A stretch of DNA of 51,382 nt from Mesonia profundi. Lineage in GTDB: Bacteria; Bacteroidota; Bacteroidia; Flavobacteriales; Flavobacteriaceae. Numbering within the stretch: position 1 is the first letter of the stretch; the number at the start of each line of letters is the position of its first letter. A program made the position numbers and the translations under genes. The stretch is taken from the NCBI RefSeq assembly GCF_031085155.1, contig NZ_JAVHUL010000022.1, positions 1 to 51,382 of the forward strand, given 5' to 3'. Below, piece after piece: positions 16,313-25,586 of this stretch. The notes below the pieces were generated by a model. It saw nothing but the letters and a program-made list of their open reading frames with translations, searched no databases and was not told the DNA's origin.

Positions 16313-17239
16313 ATGTTAAAAAGAAATTTTGCCCAAATCTTACTTAGTTTAACCGTATTCTTCTCTGCTTTCTCTGCCTTAGCGCAACAAAGTATTCTTC
16401 CTTTTACAGATTTCAAAAAGATTGTTCCTTTAAAAGAGACAGCTGCAGCACCTTTACAAGTGTTGTTAGAAGATGAAATCATGAGCAATCCTCAATGGAA
16501 AAGTTTAATAGATAATAAGAAAATGTCTATAGGAGTGGTAGATTTAAATAATGTCTATGAAGCTAATTACGCTGGAATCAACAGCACAGAAATGATGTAT
16601 GCTGCTAGTTTACCTAAAATTGCCATTTTGTTAGCTTCCATGGATGCTATTGAAAAATGCGAATTAGAAGAAACAGAAGCAGTAAAGAAAGATCTTAATG
16701 CGATGATTAACCGATCAGATAATCAGGCTTCTACTAGAATGATTGACAGATTAGGATATAAGAAAATAGCAGATGTACTTCAAAGTCCGGCTTACAAATT
16801 ATACGATAAAACTCAAGGTGGAGGTCTTTGGGTAGGAAAGCGTTATGCAGCTTCTGGAGCTAGAAACCCAGATCCTTTAAAGGGCTTAAGCCATGCAGCT
16901 ACCGTAAAGCAAGTATGTAGATTTTATTATAGAATGGTAACAGGGAACTTGGTTTCTCAAGATAAGTCTAGACAAATGTTAGATATTATGGAGGACTCTA
17001 GCTTACATCATAAATTTGTAAATACTCTAGATAGAATAGCTCCTGATGCTCGTGTATTTAGAAAATCTGGTTCTTGGAAAAACTACCATGCCGACTCTGT
17101 TTTAGTATGGGGAAAGGATGGAAGAAAATATATTCTTGTAGCCCTTATAGAAGATGCTGGAGGAGAACAAATTATAAGAGATTTAGTGGAACCAATTGAA
17201 AAAGTAATTAAAAAATCACGTTCTTTGGAGACTACATAG
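16313..17239 (+). CDS. secreted serine hydrolase, class A beta-lactamase fold
   Basis: 308 residues with a signal peptide ending SALAQQ. All three motifs of the penicillin-interacting fold are present: SLPK (Ser99 nucleophile, Lys102), SDN (135-137) and KSG (251-253). They are spaced as in class A beta-lactamases and related endopeptidases. I cannot place a convincing omega-loop glutamate, so beta-lactam hydrolysis should not be assumed; a peptidase or esterase role in the periplasm is as likely. It is first in an operon with the HEAT-repeat transporter (9-bp gap). A second enzyme of this fold lies on the opposite strand 2.8 kb away. Confidence 0.8.
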   Translation: MLKRNFAQILLSLTVFFSAFSALAQQSILPFTDFKKIVPLKETAAAPLQVLLEDEIMSNPQWKSLIDNKKMSIGVVDLNNVYEANYAGINSTEMMYAASLPKIAILLASMDAIEKCELEETEAVKKDLNAMINRSDNQASTRMIDRLGYKKIADVLQSPAYKLYDKTQGGGLWVGKRYAASGARNPDPLKGLSHAATVKQVCRFYYRMVTGNLVSQDKSRQMLDIMEDSSLHHKFVNTLDRIAPDARVFRKSGSWKNYHADSVLVWGKDGRKYILVALIEDAGGEQIIRDLVEPIEKVIKKSRSLETT

Positions 17240-17248
17240 TTTCCTTAA

Positions 17249-20071
17249 ATGATTAAGATTTTTTTACAAAAGAGTTTTGGAATTCGGAGTGGCGAAGTAA
17301 GGATTTCGCTTCTAATGCAACTCTATATATTTTTAATAATCACAACGCTATTAATAGTAAAACCTACTATTAATGCGTTGTTTTTATCTAAACTAACTTC
17401 AGATGCTTTACCAAATGCCTACCTTCTGGTAGCTTTGGTGGCCATAGGGAGTTCTTTTTTTTACAATCAAGCCCTTAAGAGGTTTTCTCTATTAAAAATC
17501 GTTACGGCAACTTTAATTCTTTCCGCATCAATTTTTCTTTCTTTAAAATTTCTTCTTAACTATGATTACTTCTCTACAGAGCTACTATATTTCTATTATG
17601 TTTGGGTAGCCATTTTTGCTTTGCTCACCACTTCGCAGTTTTGGGTATTGGCGAATTTGGTGTTTAATATTAGAGAAGCCAAACGACTTTTCGGATTTAT
17701 TGGCGCCGGAGCGATTACAGGCGGTATTTTTGGAGGTTATCTTACCAATCTTTTAGCCCCGTCTATAGGGAATGATAACTTAATGGTTATTGCATCCCTC
17801 ATTTTATTGGGGTGTATCCCATTACTGCATTATATATGGAGAAAGAAAATTAAAACCCTGGGATATTTTAGGCAGAAACAACGTTCTTACGCTACAAATG
17901 AATCTTCTTTTAAGCTCATATTAAAGTCAAAGCATTTAACTTATATCGCAGGAATTGTAGGAGTAAGTGTGATTACGGCGAAGTTAGTTGATTTCCAATT
18001 TAGTAATCTGGCTTCCAAAGCAATCACAGATTCTGAGGATTTGGCGTCCTTCTTTGGGTTCTGGTTCTCCACATTCAATCTTGCTTCTTTAATGATTCAA
18101 CTCTTTCTAACACGTAAAATTGTTGGAGTTTGGGGAGTGGCTTCCACTTTAATACTTCTTCCTGTGGGAATATTGGTTGCTGTAGGTATCTTTATTGTAT
18201 TTCCAGAGCTTTGGGTGGTGATCTTAATGAAATCCGTTGATGGGAGTTTAAAACAATCTATTAATAAGGCAGCTTCAGAAATGTTGGTTCTTCCTGTGCC
18301 TACTGATATAAAAAATAAGACCAAATCATTTATAGATGTGGTGGTAGATAGTATTGCTACAGGAATCGCAGGATGTATTCTTATCTTTGTAATTAAAGGC
18401 TTGGACTTTGATCCTGTACAAGTTTCTCTCTTAATCTTAATCTTGGTATTGGTTTGGTTTTACTTTATTTATAAGGTTAGAAAAACCTACTTTCAGTCCT
18501 TTAGACAAAATCTCATCAACTTTAGCGATAAGCATCACTTGAGTAAAAAGAAAAAAGGAAATCATGTTTCTACTAATGCTACCATTCTAAAAGTCTTAGA
18601 AGAAGGGGAGGAGTCAGAGATTTTGTATATGCTAGGCAAGATCAATGAAATTAAAGACAAACGTCTAAAATTAGCTGTAGTTTCTCTATTAGATCATCCT
18701 TCAGATACTATTAAAGCTGCAGCCATAAGAAATTTGTACTTGGTAGACAAAGGAACAGCGGTAGAGAAAGTAGAAAAATTAGTTCATCAAAAAGATGATG
18801 AGGTAGTGTTGGCAGCCATGCAGTATTTGCTTACCCATACAGATATCAATGATTTAAAAATATTTGATTCCTACCTTAATCACGACAATCAATACATTGC
18901 TTCCGCAGCTTTATTCTGCTTAGCTAAAGAATCTCGTGATAATCAAAAATTAGCGCAGCGCTATAGTTTAGATTTAAGATTAGAAAAAGGAATTGAAGCG
19001 GTAAATTTACCCAGTGATCATCACAGAATTCATGAGACGGTAGAGCTCATAAGAGCGATAGGCTACTCAGGAATCCCTAAGTATTATTCTTTTATTAAAG
19101 CACATTTCAATAATAGAAATGAGGAAGTTATTAAAGCCGCGATTGAAGCTGCGGGTTATAGTGCTCATATTGTTTTTGTAGATGATTTGTTAGGTTTTTT
19201 AGAAACGAAAGAGTTTAGGGAAGATGCAGAAGAAGCGCTGCATCATTACGGTTCTGGAGTGATAAAAATGTTACTGAAACGCCTTAAGAATGATTTGATT
19301 TCAGAAAATGCCAAACGTTTTATTCCTAATATCTTGTCTAGGTTTAACAGTCAAGAAAGTGTAAATACGTTGTTTATGCTGCTGCGGAATAAAGATATTA
19401 TCATTCGCATGGAGGCTGCCAGGTCTTTACAAGAGATGAAGGAAAAGAGTAAAGGTTTAAAATTTAACAAGAAAGATGTGGTTCGTTTAATCTTATCTGA
19501 ATGTAAATTGTATCACAACACTTTAATTGCAATGGAGCTGCAAAAGAAAATTACCAAGAATTATAAATTAGAATTGGTAAACGATAGCGAAATGGAAGAG
19601 TATTCCGCTAGAAATAGCCTGATTGAAATCCTTGAAAAACGTCTAGATCATGGCTTACAACAAATTTTTACTTTATTAGAGCTAGAATACAATTCTAAAG
19701 ATGTTAGTATCGCATACCATGGCATTAAAAGCGAAAAGCAAGAAGTACGTGCTAATGCAATTGAATTTTTAGATACCCTCTTGCAACCTAATTTAAGACA
19801 CACCTTATTACCATTAGTAGAGAACAGCATTCTTAGTGCCAGCAATCAAGAGATTGACTCTAGCTTGATTAACGTGCCTAGTGAATACAAGTGTTTTCAG
19901 ATGTTGTTAAAAGGTCAGGATGTACGAATAAAACTGGCGGTTCTATATTTATTGAGACACATAGAAGATAAAAACTACCTAAAACTAGTGCACCGTATGG
20001 TAACCGATAAAGACATTCGCATTAGAAATTTTGCCAGTTTAGCTGTAGAAAATCTAAAGAAAGTCGACTAG
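17249..20071 (+). CDS. ATP/ADP-carrier-like transporter fused to HEAT repeats
   Basis: 940 residues. Residues 1 to about 410 are a polytopic membrane domain of roughly 12 helices. It resembles the TLC-type nucleotide transporter branch of the MFS superfamily: an early FLIITTLLIVKPTINALFLS helix, and later a KSVDGSLKQSINKAASEMLVLP segment. From about 440 to the end come helical repeats with the HEAT pattern (for example DHPSDTIKAAAIRNL, NRNEEVIKAAIEAAGY, NKDIIIRMEAARSL). They probably form a cytoplasmic scaffold. The substrate is unknown; nucleotide transport is only a family-level suggestion. Its 3' end overlaps the convergent serine hydrolase gene by 4 bp. Confidence 0.75.
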   Translation: MIKIFLQKSFGIRSGEVRISLLMQLYIFLIITTLLIVKPTINALFLSKLTSDALPNAYLLVALVAIGSSFFYNQALKRFSLLKIVTATLILSASIFLSLKFLLNYDYFSTELLYFYYVWVAIFALLTTSQFWVLANLVFNIREAKRLFGFIGAGAITGGIFGGYLTNLLAPSIGNDNLMVIASLILLGCIPLLHYIWRKKIKTLGYFRQKQRSYATNESSFKLILKSKHLTYIAGIVGVSVITAKLVDFQFSNLASKAITDSEDLASFFGFWFSTFNLASLMIQLFLTRKIVGVWGVASTLILLPVGILVAVGIFIVFPELWVVILMKSVDGSLKQSINKAASEMLVLPVPTDIKNKTKSFIDVVVDSIATGIAGCILIFVIKGLDFDPVQVSLLILILVLVWFYFIYKVRKTYFQSFRQNLINFSDKHHLSKKKKGNHVSTNATILKVLEEGEESEILYMLGKINEIKDKRLKLAVVSLLDHPSDTIKAAAIRNLYLVDKGTAVEKVEKLVHQKDDEVVLAAMQYLLTHTDINDLKIFDSYLNHDNQYIASAALFCLAKESRDNQKLAQRYSLDLRLEKGIEAVNLPSDHHRIHETVELIRAIGYSGIPKYYSFIKAHFNNRNEEVIKAAIEAAGYSAHIVFVDDLLGFLETKEFREDAEEALHHYGSGVIKMLLKRLKNDLISENAKRFIPNILSRFNSQESVNTLFMLLRNKDIIIRMEAARSLQEMKEKSKGLKFNKKDVVRLILSECKLYHNTLIAMELQKKITKNYKLELVNDSEMEEYSARNSLIEILEKRLDHGLQQIFTLLELEYNSKDVSIAYHGIKSEKQEVRANAIEFLDTLLQPNLRHTLLPLVENSILSASNQEIDSSLINVPSEYKCFQMLLKGQDVRIKLAVLYLLRHIEDKNYLKLVHRMVTDKDIRIRNFASLAVENLKKVD

Positions 20072-21336
20072 ATTTCTTCACTATTAATAACTTCATCAAT
20101 CTTTGAAGCTAAAGTCATATGGTCGTAAGCAGAGTTTTTTCTAAGTACATTAGTCATTAAGCAAACCATATATTTCTTTCCGTTAGGGTGTTCTACAATG
20201 GCTACAGAGTTCATGTAATTGTAGACATTCCCCGCATATTCTCCACAAGTTTTTCCATTAGATCGATCACAAGAATATAAACTCCCCGATTTAAAATAAA
20301 CCGCAGCATCTCTAATTTTTGGAGAATAAGCATATCTAATTCTTCTATCGGTTAAGTACAGTAAACGCTTAATTTCAAGACTGGAATTCTCATCAATTAA
20401 ATTTCCTTGCTCTAAGGTTACCAAATATTTCATTAAGCCTAGAGGAGTACCAATACTACCTCCAATATCATCCACAAACTTATTGGCACCAGAGGTGAAG
20501 AAGCTACCTAATCGCCATTCATCTTTACTAATTCCTATGTCTCGTAAAGGTTCATTCACAATTTTATTGGCCAATAAGGTAAGTTCTTTTTTAGGCGTTT
20601 CTTTAAAGTATGCGTCTTCCTGGTCTGGCGTTAAATATTCATATTGGTCTTTAAATGCGGCCATTAATAAGGCTTCTCTCCACACCACATTGGTAGCACC
20701 ATTATTACTTACAGATACGGTATGGTCTAACCATTCATACAAGCTAAATTCATCATCGGTTCTCACTTTTCTTTTTACGAATTTGTCTTCTTCTATATCA
20801 TAAACAGGAATCGTATGATGGTCATAAATGGCCCATTCGCCAGCTTTTACAATCTTATTTTTTAACAAGGCGGTTCTAGCATCCCAAGATTCGGGACAAA
20901 TGTTTTGCATTTGTTTAAACAACGCGGTTACTACGGCTAACTTTCCAACGCTTCCGGGTTGATAGCCTATAGATTCTTTGTGTTCGGCGTATTTTAATTC
21001 CTTAGGATTGGTCATATCCAATATGGTAAGCGAATAGTTTCCAGAAGGAATTACTTTTTTTAATTTTTCAGCGAAAGCTTTATCTTCTATTAAGATGGCA
21101 TTCACCGAATCCTCTTTTCGCTCGGTTAACTGTAATTCTATACAATTAAGGGGCAGTAAGGCTCCTTTAGGTAGTTTTAATGTCTGTGTAGAATCTTTTT
21201 CTATTTTTTCTAAACGGGCAAGCCTAGCAATTTTAGTAGAGGAATACCCATCTATAGGGTAATACGCGTATAAACCAGCGATGACACTTGTGGTGATAAC
21301 TAGAAAAGTAAGGGTAATTTTGCTGAAAATATTCAT
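20068..21336 (-). CDS. envelope serine hydrolase, beta-lactamase-like
   Basis: 422 residues with an N-terminal signal anchor (TFLVITTSVIAGLYAYY). The active-site motifs are SVGK (Ser129, Lys132), SNN (210-212) and KSG (349-351), so it has the penicillin-recognising fold. It carries long insertions between the second and third motifs and an extra domain of about 100 residues at the start. A pair of cysteines (CDRSNGKTC) near the end could form a disulfide. It is the second gene of an operon with the dikinase-like enzyme (3-bp gap). The substrate is unknown. Confidence 0.78.
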   Translation of the reverse strand: MNIFSKITLTFLVITTSVIAGLYAYYPIDGYSSTKIARLARLEKIEKDSTQTLKLPKGALLPLNCIELQLTERKEDSVNAILIEDKAFAEKLKKVIPSGNYSLTILDMTNPKELKYAEHKESIGYQPGSVGKLAVVTALFKQMQNICPESWDARTALLKNKIVKAGEWAIYDHHTIPVYDIEEDKFVKRKVRTDDEFSLYEWLDHTVSVSNNGATNVVWREALLMAAFKDQYEYLTPDQEDAYFKETPKKELTLLANKIVNEPLRDIGISKDEWRLGSFFTSGANKFVDDIGGSIGTPLGLMKYLVTLEQGNLIDENSSLEIKRLLYLTDRRIRYAYSPKIRDAAVYFKSGSLYSCDRSNGKTCGEYAGNVYNYMNSVAIVEHPNGKKYMVCLMTNVLRKNSAYDHMTLASKIDEVINSEEI

Positions 21337-21339
21337 AGA

Positions 21340-24255
21340 CTATAGCTTAGTGTTTAAAGGAATTTTCTTGGTGGCATCTACTTTCGGACTTATAGACTGA
21401 AGGTAAGACGAGCTTAATGCGTTGTCATTTTCAACAAACGGCCGTATTTGGAATAACCAAAGTTTATCACCTTCAAAGCCTAGCTCCACATCATATGGCC
21501 CGGTGTTAGACGCTTCTGTTTTCTGCGGAATTGTCACGCGAATTTCTTTTGAAAATTCTCTTATTTGATCAATATTTCTTTGAGATAAGATCGATTGATG
21601 AAATGCAGTGGTCTTTTTCTCTAAACCTCCGTTTTCTGGAAGCCTATTGTAGTTATTTTCTCGAGAAGGGGAGATTAAAGAAATACCATGAGGCATACCA
21701 ATAAGCCAAGATTCTGCCGACTGGCCGTCTACTGCGCCACCAGCTCCTTTGCTAAATGCAACGGTAAGGTCATCTTCTTTATTATTACTAATCCCTTTGG
21801 TGATTAAAACCCCGCTATAATCTACATCTACTGATGGAATAATCAGAATTGACGGAAATACATTCTCTGGATTGGTTAAATATCTCTGTCTCCATTTAAA
21901 ACTTCGTTCGTTGTAAGGAGAAGCCCAAACATCACGAATTCCTTGAAGCACTTTTTCTTTATTGCGCACATTAAATACGGTAAGGTTCAAACCTGCCCCC
22001 GTAAAGTTCCCTAAATCTTCCATATTGGTGTCACTACGTAAGAATACAGGAATTTCGCCAATAGATTTATTAAAGTTAAGCTGAAAACTTTGCTCTAATT
22101 TTTTTACAAATTGAGGCTGAAGTTCCATTACTTTAATGGCATCATGAAGTTGAAAAAGACGGTCTAACTGGCATTGTTCAATTTCAGATTCATCTATATG
22201 ATCTTTCCGCATTTCTTCCGCTTCAGCGAAAGTAGCTTTCAAATAATCCCAATATGAACCACTTTGCAAAGGCATAGGCTGGTTCATATGTGCCTTGAAG
22301 ATTCCAAACGGAATTACAGAGCCATTCACTACATTGTTAGGGAACATCGCTTTTAATTGCCCTAAATTGGCTGCTTTAGGTCCGCAATAGATTCCAGAAC
22401 TTTTGGCGTCAATCTCAGTTAAATTCAGCAGATCATTTTTTTCAATGTTTATCTTGTCGATAGGAACCGCAATTTTCGATTCTTTCTTGTCGGAAGATTT
22501 TTTGTCAAAAAGACCTTCTTCCTCGTCGTTCATATCATCGACTTCTTTTAGGATGATAGTTCCTTTGGGAGAAACGGCGTAAAAGACTTCTTCTCCTTCG
22601 TATGCTTTTAGTTCTTTAAAATTTTCAGCAGAAATCACACTGTTAGGAATACCTAGGTTACGCGCTAAAAGCTGCACGTGAGAAACTAAATTCCCTTCGG
22701 CTACTGTAGCAATTCCGGCCACGGGTTTTAAATCTGCTGGAGGTTTTTGAAAAACATAAATGTTATTGGGGTTCATCTCTATATCTTCATCTTCTACGAT
22801 GATCAACTTTCCTTTAGCATAACCAGGATTAAGACCTCTGGCATCGTTGGGCTGCTTTAGGTTAAGCAGTGTATTAGAAAGTTTTGCTTCGTTCTTAATG
22901 AAATTGCTCAATTCACTTACCGTTTCTCCTAACTTTAAGGCGATAGAAGAACGTACGACATTGTCTGTAAATCCAATAATCTTAGGCTCAAATCCCGCGT
23001 AAATATTGATGTCGTCTTCATAGATAGCACTAATTAAAGAGGCGCTCCATTCTACCTGACTTCTTGCGGCACTTTCAATTAAGCCTAGCTCCTCAAGACT
23101 TGTGTTTTTAGAATTGCTTTGCAAAAGTTTACTTTCTATCTTGTTCCATTCCCACCACTCAATATAACCGGCACTTGCCGTAGCTTGTGCTAATACATAA
23201 ACTTTATAAATTTGCTCCTGAAGGGTTTTTGGTTCCCATTTAGAAGCGTTTTTAAAAACAATCGCCTCTAAATCATTTAAAACATCTAACATTTGTAAAC
23301 GATCTGACGAACTTTTTACCGTATAGATTTGTGTTCTAATGTCACACATTAAACTCGAGCTGTCTTCTAATAATTCGATGTTGGATAAAGAATCGATAGA
23401 AGTCGCGGCAAACTTTTCTAATTTTGTTCTTAGGTAATGCTCGGCTGGTAATACCTTGGCATCTTGGTTAAAACTCGAAAGATTAACGGGAGCGTAGAAT
23501 GTCTTCATCGCTAGCGTTAATGAGTCTAAGTCTTTCTTAATATCTTCTTGCAGGTCTTTTTCGTGCTTTTTAGAAAAATCTTCCACCAATTGAATATCAG
23601 ATTCTGTCGGCTGCCCGTGTATTTTAGTACGAATATCCATAAACTTAGGATTTTCTTCGGCGATGGTTTTACTCAGCGTTCTCATAATTTGCGCATGAGG
23701 AGTATCATCATTATGCGGAATCTCTAACGTAGATTGCTTAATAAGTAAAAAATTCTCTTGAAGCCTAGAATCGCTCGCTAAGAGCCAATTGTAAAAGTCT
23801 TTTCCCCACTCTTGTTCATCTTCAGACTGTACCGAACCTCTATAAAATTGAGCTCTACGCATAATCCAACCGTCATCTACTCGGTTGAGGTATTTATTAA
23901 GCATATATTGTTTTAACCTAGAATGATCTTGGGAAGCATCCCAAAAGTCATTCTTGTTGGTATATGCTAAAATATCTGCAAAAAAGAGATGATTCTTTTT
24001 ATGAAGTTCTTCTATTTCGGCTTTATAGCTAGCATGTTGTATTCCGCCAATTTTATCGGGGCAAGGGTCTTTAGAATCTCTAGTAGTGCCATCGTCACAA
24101 AACCATTCTATTTTTTTGTAAGGACCGCGAATGAGTTCTTTATAATTCTCTATTCTGCTTTTAATTTCGTCATTAGAAACTTTTTGAGCGATAGAAATGG
24201 TCGTATGAGTAAAGGCTATAAAGGTAAGTGTGCAAACAAGTAGATGTTTAAACAT
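21340..24255 (-). CDS. exported dikinase-like enzyme (phosphohistidine plus PEP/pyruvate-binding ATP-grasp)
   Basis: 971 residues with a signal peptide (LLVCTLTFIAFTHTTISIAQ). About 450 residues of helical sequence I do not recognise come first. Then comes a PEP-utiliser mobile domain with GNLVSHVQLLARNLGIP (His526 as phosphate carrier), then a C-terminal PPDK-type ATP-binding domain (KAANLGQL, FLRSDTNMEDLGNFTGAG, ending LWLFQIRPF). This order, phosphohistidine before ATP-grasp, is that of alpha-glucan water dikinases and the reverse of PEP synthase. It would move a phosphate from ATP via His526 to an unknown acceptor. Export is puzzling because the periplasm has little ATP. Confidence 0.75.
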   Translation of the reverse strand: MFKHLLVCTLTFIAFTHTTISIAQKVSNDEIKSRIENYKELIRGPYKKIEWFCDDGTTRDSKDPCPDKIGGIQHASYKAEIEELHKKNHLFFADILAYTNKNDFWDASQDHSRLKQYMLNKYLNRVDDGWIMRRAQFYRGSVQSEDEQEWGKDFYNWLLASDSRLQENFLLIKQSTLEIPHNDDTPHAQIMRTLSKTIAEENPKFMDIRTKIHGQPTESDIQLVEDFSKKHEKDLQEDIKKDLDSLTLAMKTFYAPVNLSSFNQDAKVLPAEHYLRTKLEKFAATSIDSLSNIELLEDSSSLMCDIRTQIYTVKSSSDRLQMLDVLNDLEAIVFKNASKWEPKTLQEQIYKVYVLAQATASAGYIEWWEWNKIESKLLQSNSKNTSLEELGLIESAARSQVEWSASLISAIYEDDINIYAGFEPKIIGFTDNVVRSSIALKLGETVSELSNFIKNEAKLSNTLLNLKQPNDARGLNPGYAKGKLIIVEDEDIEMNPNNIYVFQKPPADLKPVAGIATVAEGNLVSHVQLLARNLGIPNSVISAENFKELKAYEGEEVFYAVSPKGTIILKEVDDMNDEEEGLFDKKSSDKKESKIAVPIDKINIEKNDLLNLTEIDAKSSGIYCGPKAANLGQLKAMFPNNVVNGSVIPFGIFKAHMNQPMPLQSGSYWDYLKATFAEAEEMRKDHIDESEIEQCQLDRLFQLHDAIKVMELQPQFVKKLEQSFQLNFNKSIGEIPVFLRSDTNMEDLGNFTGAGLNLTVFNVRNKEKVLQGIRDVWASPYNERSFKWRQRYLTNPENVFPSILIIPSVDVDYSGVLITKGISNNKEDDLTVAFSKGAGGAVDGQSAESWLIGMPHGISLISPSRENNYNRLPENGGLEKKTTAFHQSILSQRNIDQIREFSKEIRVTIPQKTEASNTGPYDVELGFEGDKLWLFQIRPFVENDNALSSSYLQSISPKVDATKKIPLNTKL

Positions 24256-24289
24256 ATTATATGGTTAGGATTAGCTAAAATGGATTCAT

Positions 24290-24297
24290 CAAAGCTA
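24290..24297 (-). promoter_or_regulatory. candidate -7 element for the dikinase operon
   Basis: On the minus strand TAGCTTTG fits TAnnTTTG and lies 35 bp before the start codon. The nearest TTTG upstream is 25 bp away, longer than ideal. Confidence 0.35.
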
Positions 24298-24349
24298 ACT
24301 ATAAGTTTTGTTAAAATAGTCCCAAAGAAATGTTTGAGGCATCACAAAT

Positions 24350-24967
24350 TTAGAAGTCTAAGTTTTTTAGTTCTTTATAGTTACGCAATAATTTCTTAAG
24401 TAGAATTCCGTAAAGTAAAGCGTAAACGCCCCATAAAAATAATAGAAATAATAAAATAGAGATAACTCCAATTCCTATGATAACCAGCCAATTTATTTCT
24501 TCCAGATTTTCTGAAATACCGGGCGTATAAAGGAGGCTATAAATATAAAATAACATCATCGTAATGCCCGAAGATACCAACACGTAAATGATATAACACT
24601 TTACTACTTTCCTGGTTTTTAAAATATTTCTCATAAGTAGATAGGAAGAATCTGCCACAGAGATAGTTCGATATCTTTTATAGAAAAATACGACAAAACC
24701 AGCCGTAATTAAATAACTGATGATATAAATAACGATTGTAGCTGTCTTTAAGTGGATGTTGTCTACTTCTTGCCAGAACTGCTTGTCCATAAAAAAGACA
24801 TTTAAGAGAATACCAAAGCTCAACTCGATAAGGCTAATGATAAAAATCCATTTCACTACAGAAGAAGACTTTTTAAGTAGCATTTTATAAAGCTGTTCTG
24901 CCTCAAAATGCGGAAGGTTCTCTTCCTGGTTTTTCCAATCTTTTTTTAATAATTCTAATCCGTCCAT
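24350..24967 (-). CDS. four-helix membrane protein, possible anti-sigma partner
   Basis: 205 residues. A cytoplasmic N-terminus of about 35 residues (LLKKDWKNQEENLPHFEAEQLYKMLLKK) is followed by four membrane helices. It lies 3 bp after an ECF sigma factor gene. In Bacteroidota a protein of this shape often follows an ECF sigma gene and may hold the sigma factor at the membrane. I see no RskA, FecR or zinc-binding anti-sigma motif, so this role is inferred from position only. Confidence 0.6.
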   Translation of the reverse strand: MDGLELLKKDWKNQEENLPHFEAEQLYKMLLKKSSSVVKWIFIISLIELSFGILLNVFFMDKQFWQEVDNIHLKTATIVIYIISYLITAGFVVFFYKRYRTISVADSSYLLMRNILKTRKVVKCYIIYVLVSSGITMMLFYIYSLLYTPGISENLEEINWLVIIGIGVISILLFLLFLWGVYALLYGILLKKLLRNYKELKNLDF

Positions 24968-24970
24968 AAC

Positions 24971-25465
24971 CTAAGCACTTAAGATATCTTTTAGTTTTTT
25001 CTTAACCCTGTTCATTTTCACTCTTGCATTAACCTCTGTAATACCTAATGTTTCTGAAATTATACTGTAATTTTTTCCTTCTAAATAGAGAAAGACTAAA
25101 GCTTTATCTATGTCGTTTAATTCTTTAATGGCAGCATACATAATTTTTAGTTGTTGCTCTGTAGTGTCGTCGTATTCCTCTGCTTTAATCTTAAAACTAA
25201 ATTGATCTATGTCATGCGTATAAGGTTTTCGCTTTGACTTTCTATAAAGAGTAATAGCAGTATTTAAGGCCACCCGATACATCCATGTGCTAAACTTAGA
25301 GTCTCCCCTAAACTTGGGATATGCCTTCCAAAGCTGAATTGTAATTTCTTGAAAAAGGTCAAGGTGTGAGTTTTGATCGTAGGTATACATACGACAAATT
25401 TTATGCACAATATTTTGGTGCTCCTCTAGTAACTTAACAAACTTATGTTCGGTTTCCTTTTTCAC
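24971..25465 (-). CDS. ECF-type RNA polymerase sigma factor
   Basis: 164 residues with region 2 (DLFQEITIQLWKAYPKFRGDSKFSTWMYRVALNTAI) and region 4 (LEGKNYSIISETLGITEVNARVKMNRVKKKL), and no regions 1 or 3, as in extracytoplasmic-function sigma factors. It forms a pair with the downstream membrane protein. No FecR/TonB receptor genes follow, so it is unlikely to be of the iron-uptake type. It is divergent from the NDH-2 gene. Confidence 0.93.
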   Translation of the reverse strand: MKKETEHKFVKLLEEHQNIVHKICRMYTYDQNSHLDLFQEITIQLWKAYPKFRGDSKFSTWMYRVALNTAITLYRKSKRKPYTHDIDQFSFKIKAEEYDDTTEQQLKIMYAAIKELNDIDKALVFLYLEGKNYSIISETLGITEVNARVKMNRVKKKLKDILSA

Positions 25466-25563
25466 TAATCTTAATTACAAATTATTAGTAGTTTTATTTT
25501 TGAAATGTTACAAATTAGGAGATAAATATTTCTAAAAAGTCGCATCTTTTATTTCTGGTAGAC

Positions 25564-25571
25564 TAATTTTG
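25564..25571 (+). promoter_or_regulatory. -7 element of the ndh promoter
   Basis: TAATTTTG fits TAnnTTTG. Transcription would start near 25578, on the upstream in-frame ATG. This favours translation from the second ATG at 25587. The -33 region is not obvious. Confidence 0.4.
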
Positions 25572-25586
25572 TAGCAAATGCAATTT

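Noticed and set aside
16313-17239. Calling the secreted serine hydrolase a beta-lactamase resistance gene.
   Set aside because: The fold motifs are present but no omega-loop glutamate could be placed, and its neighbours suggest another role.
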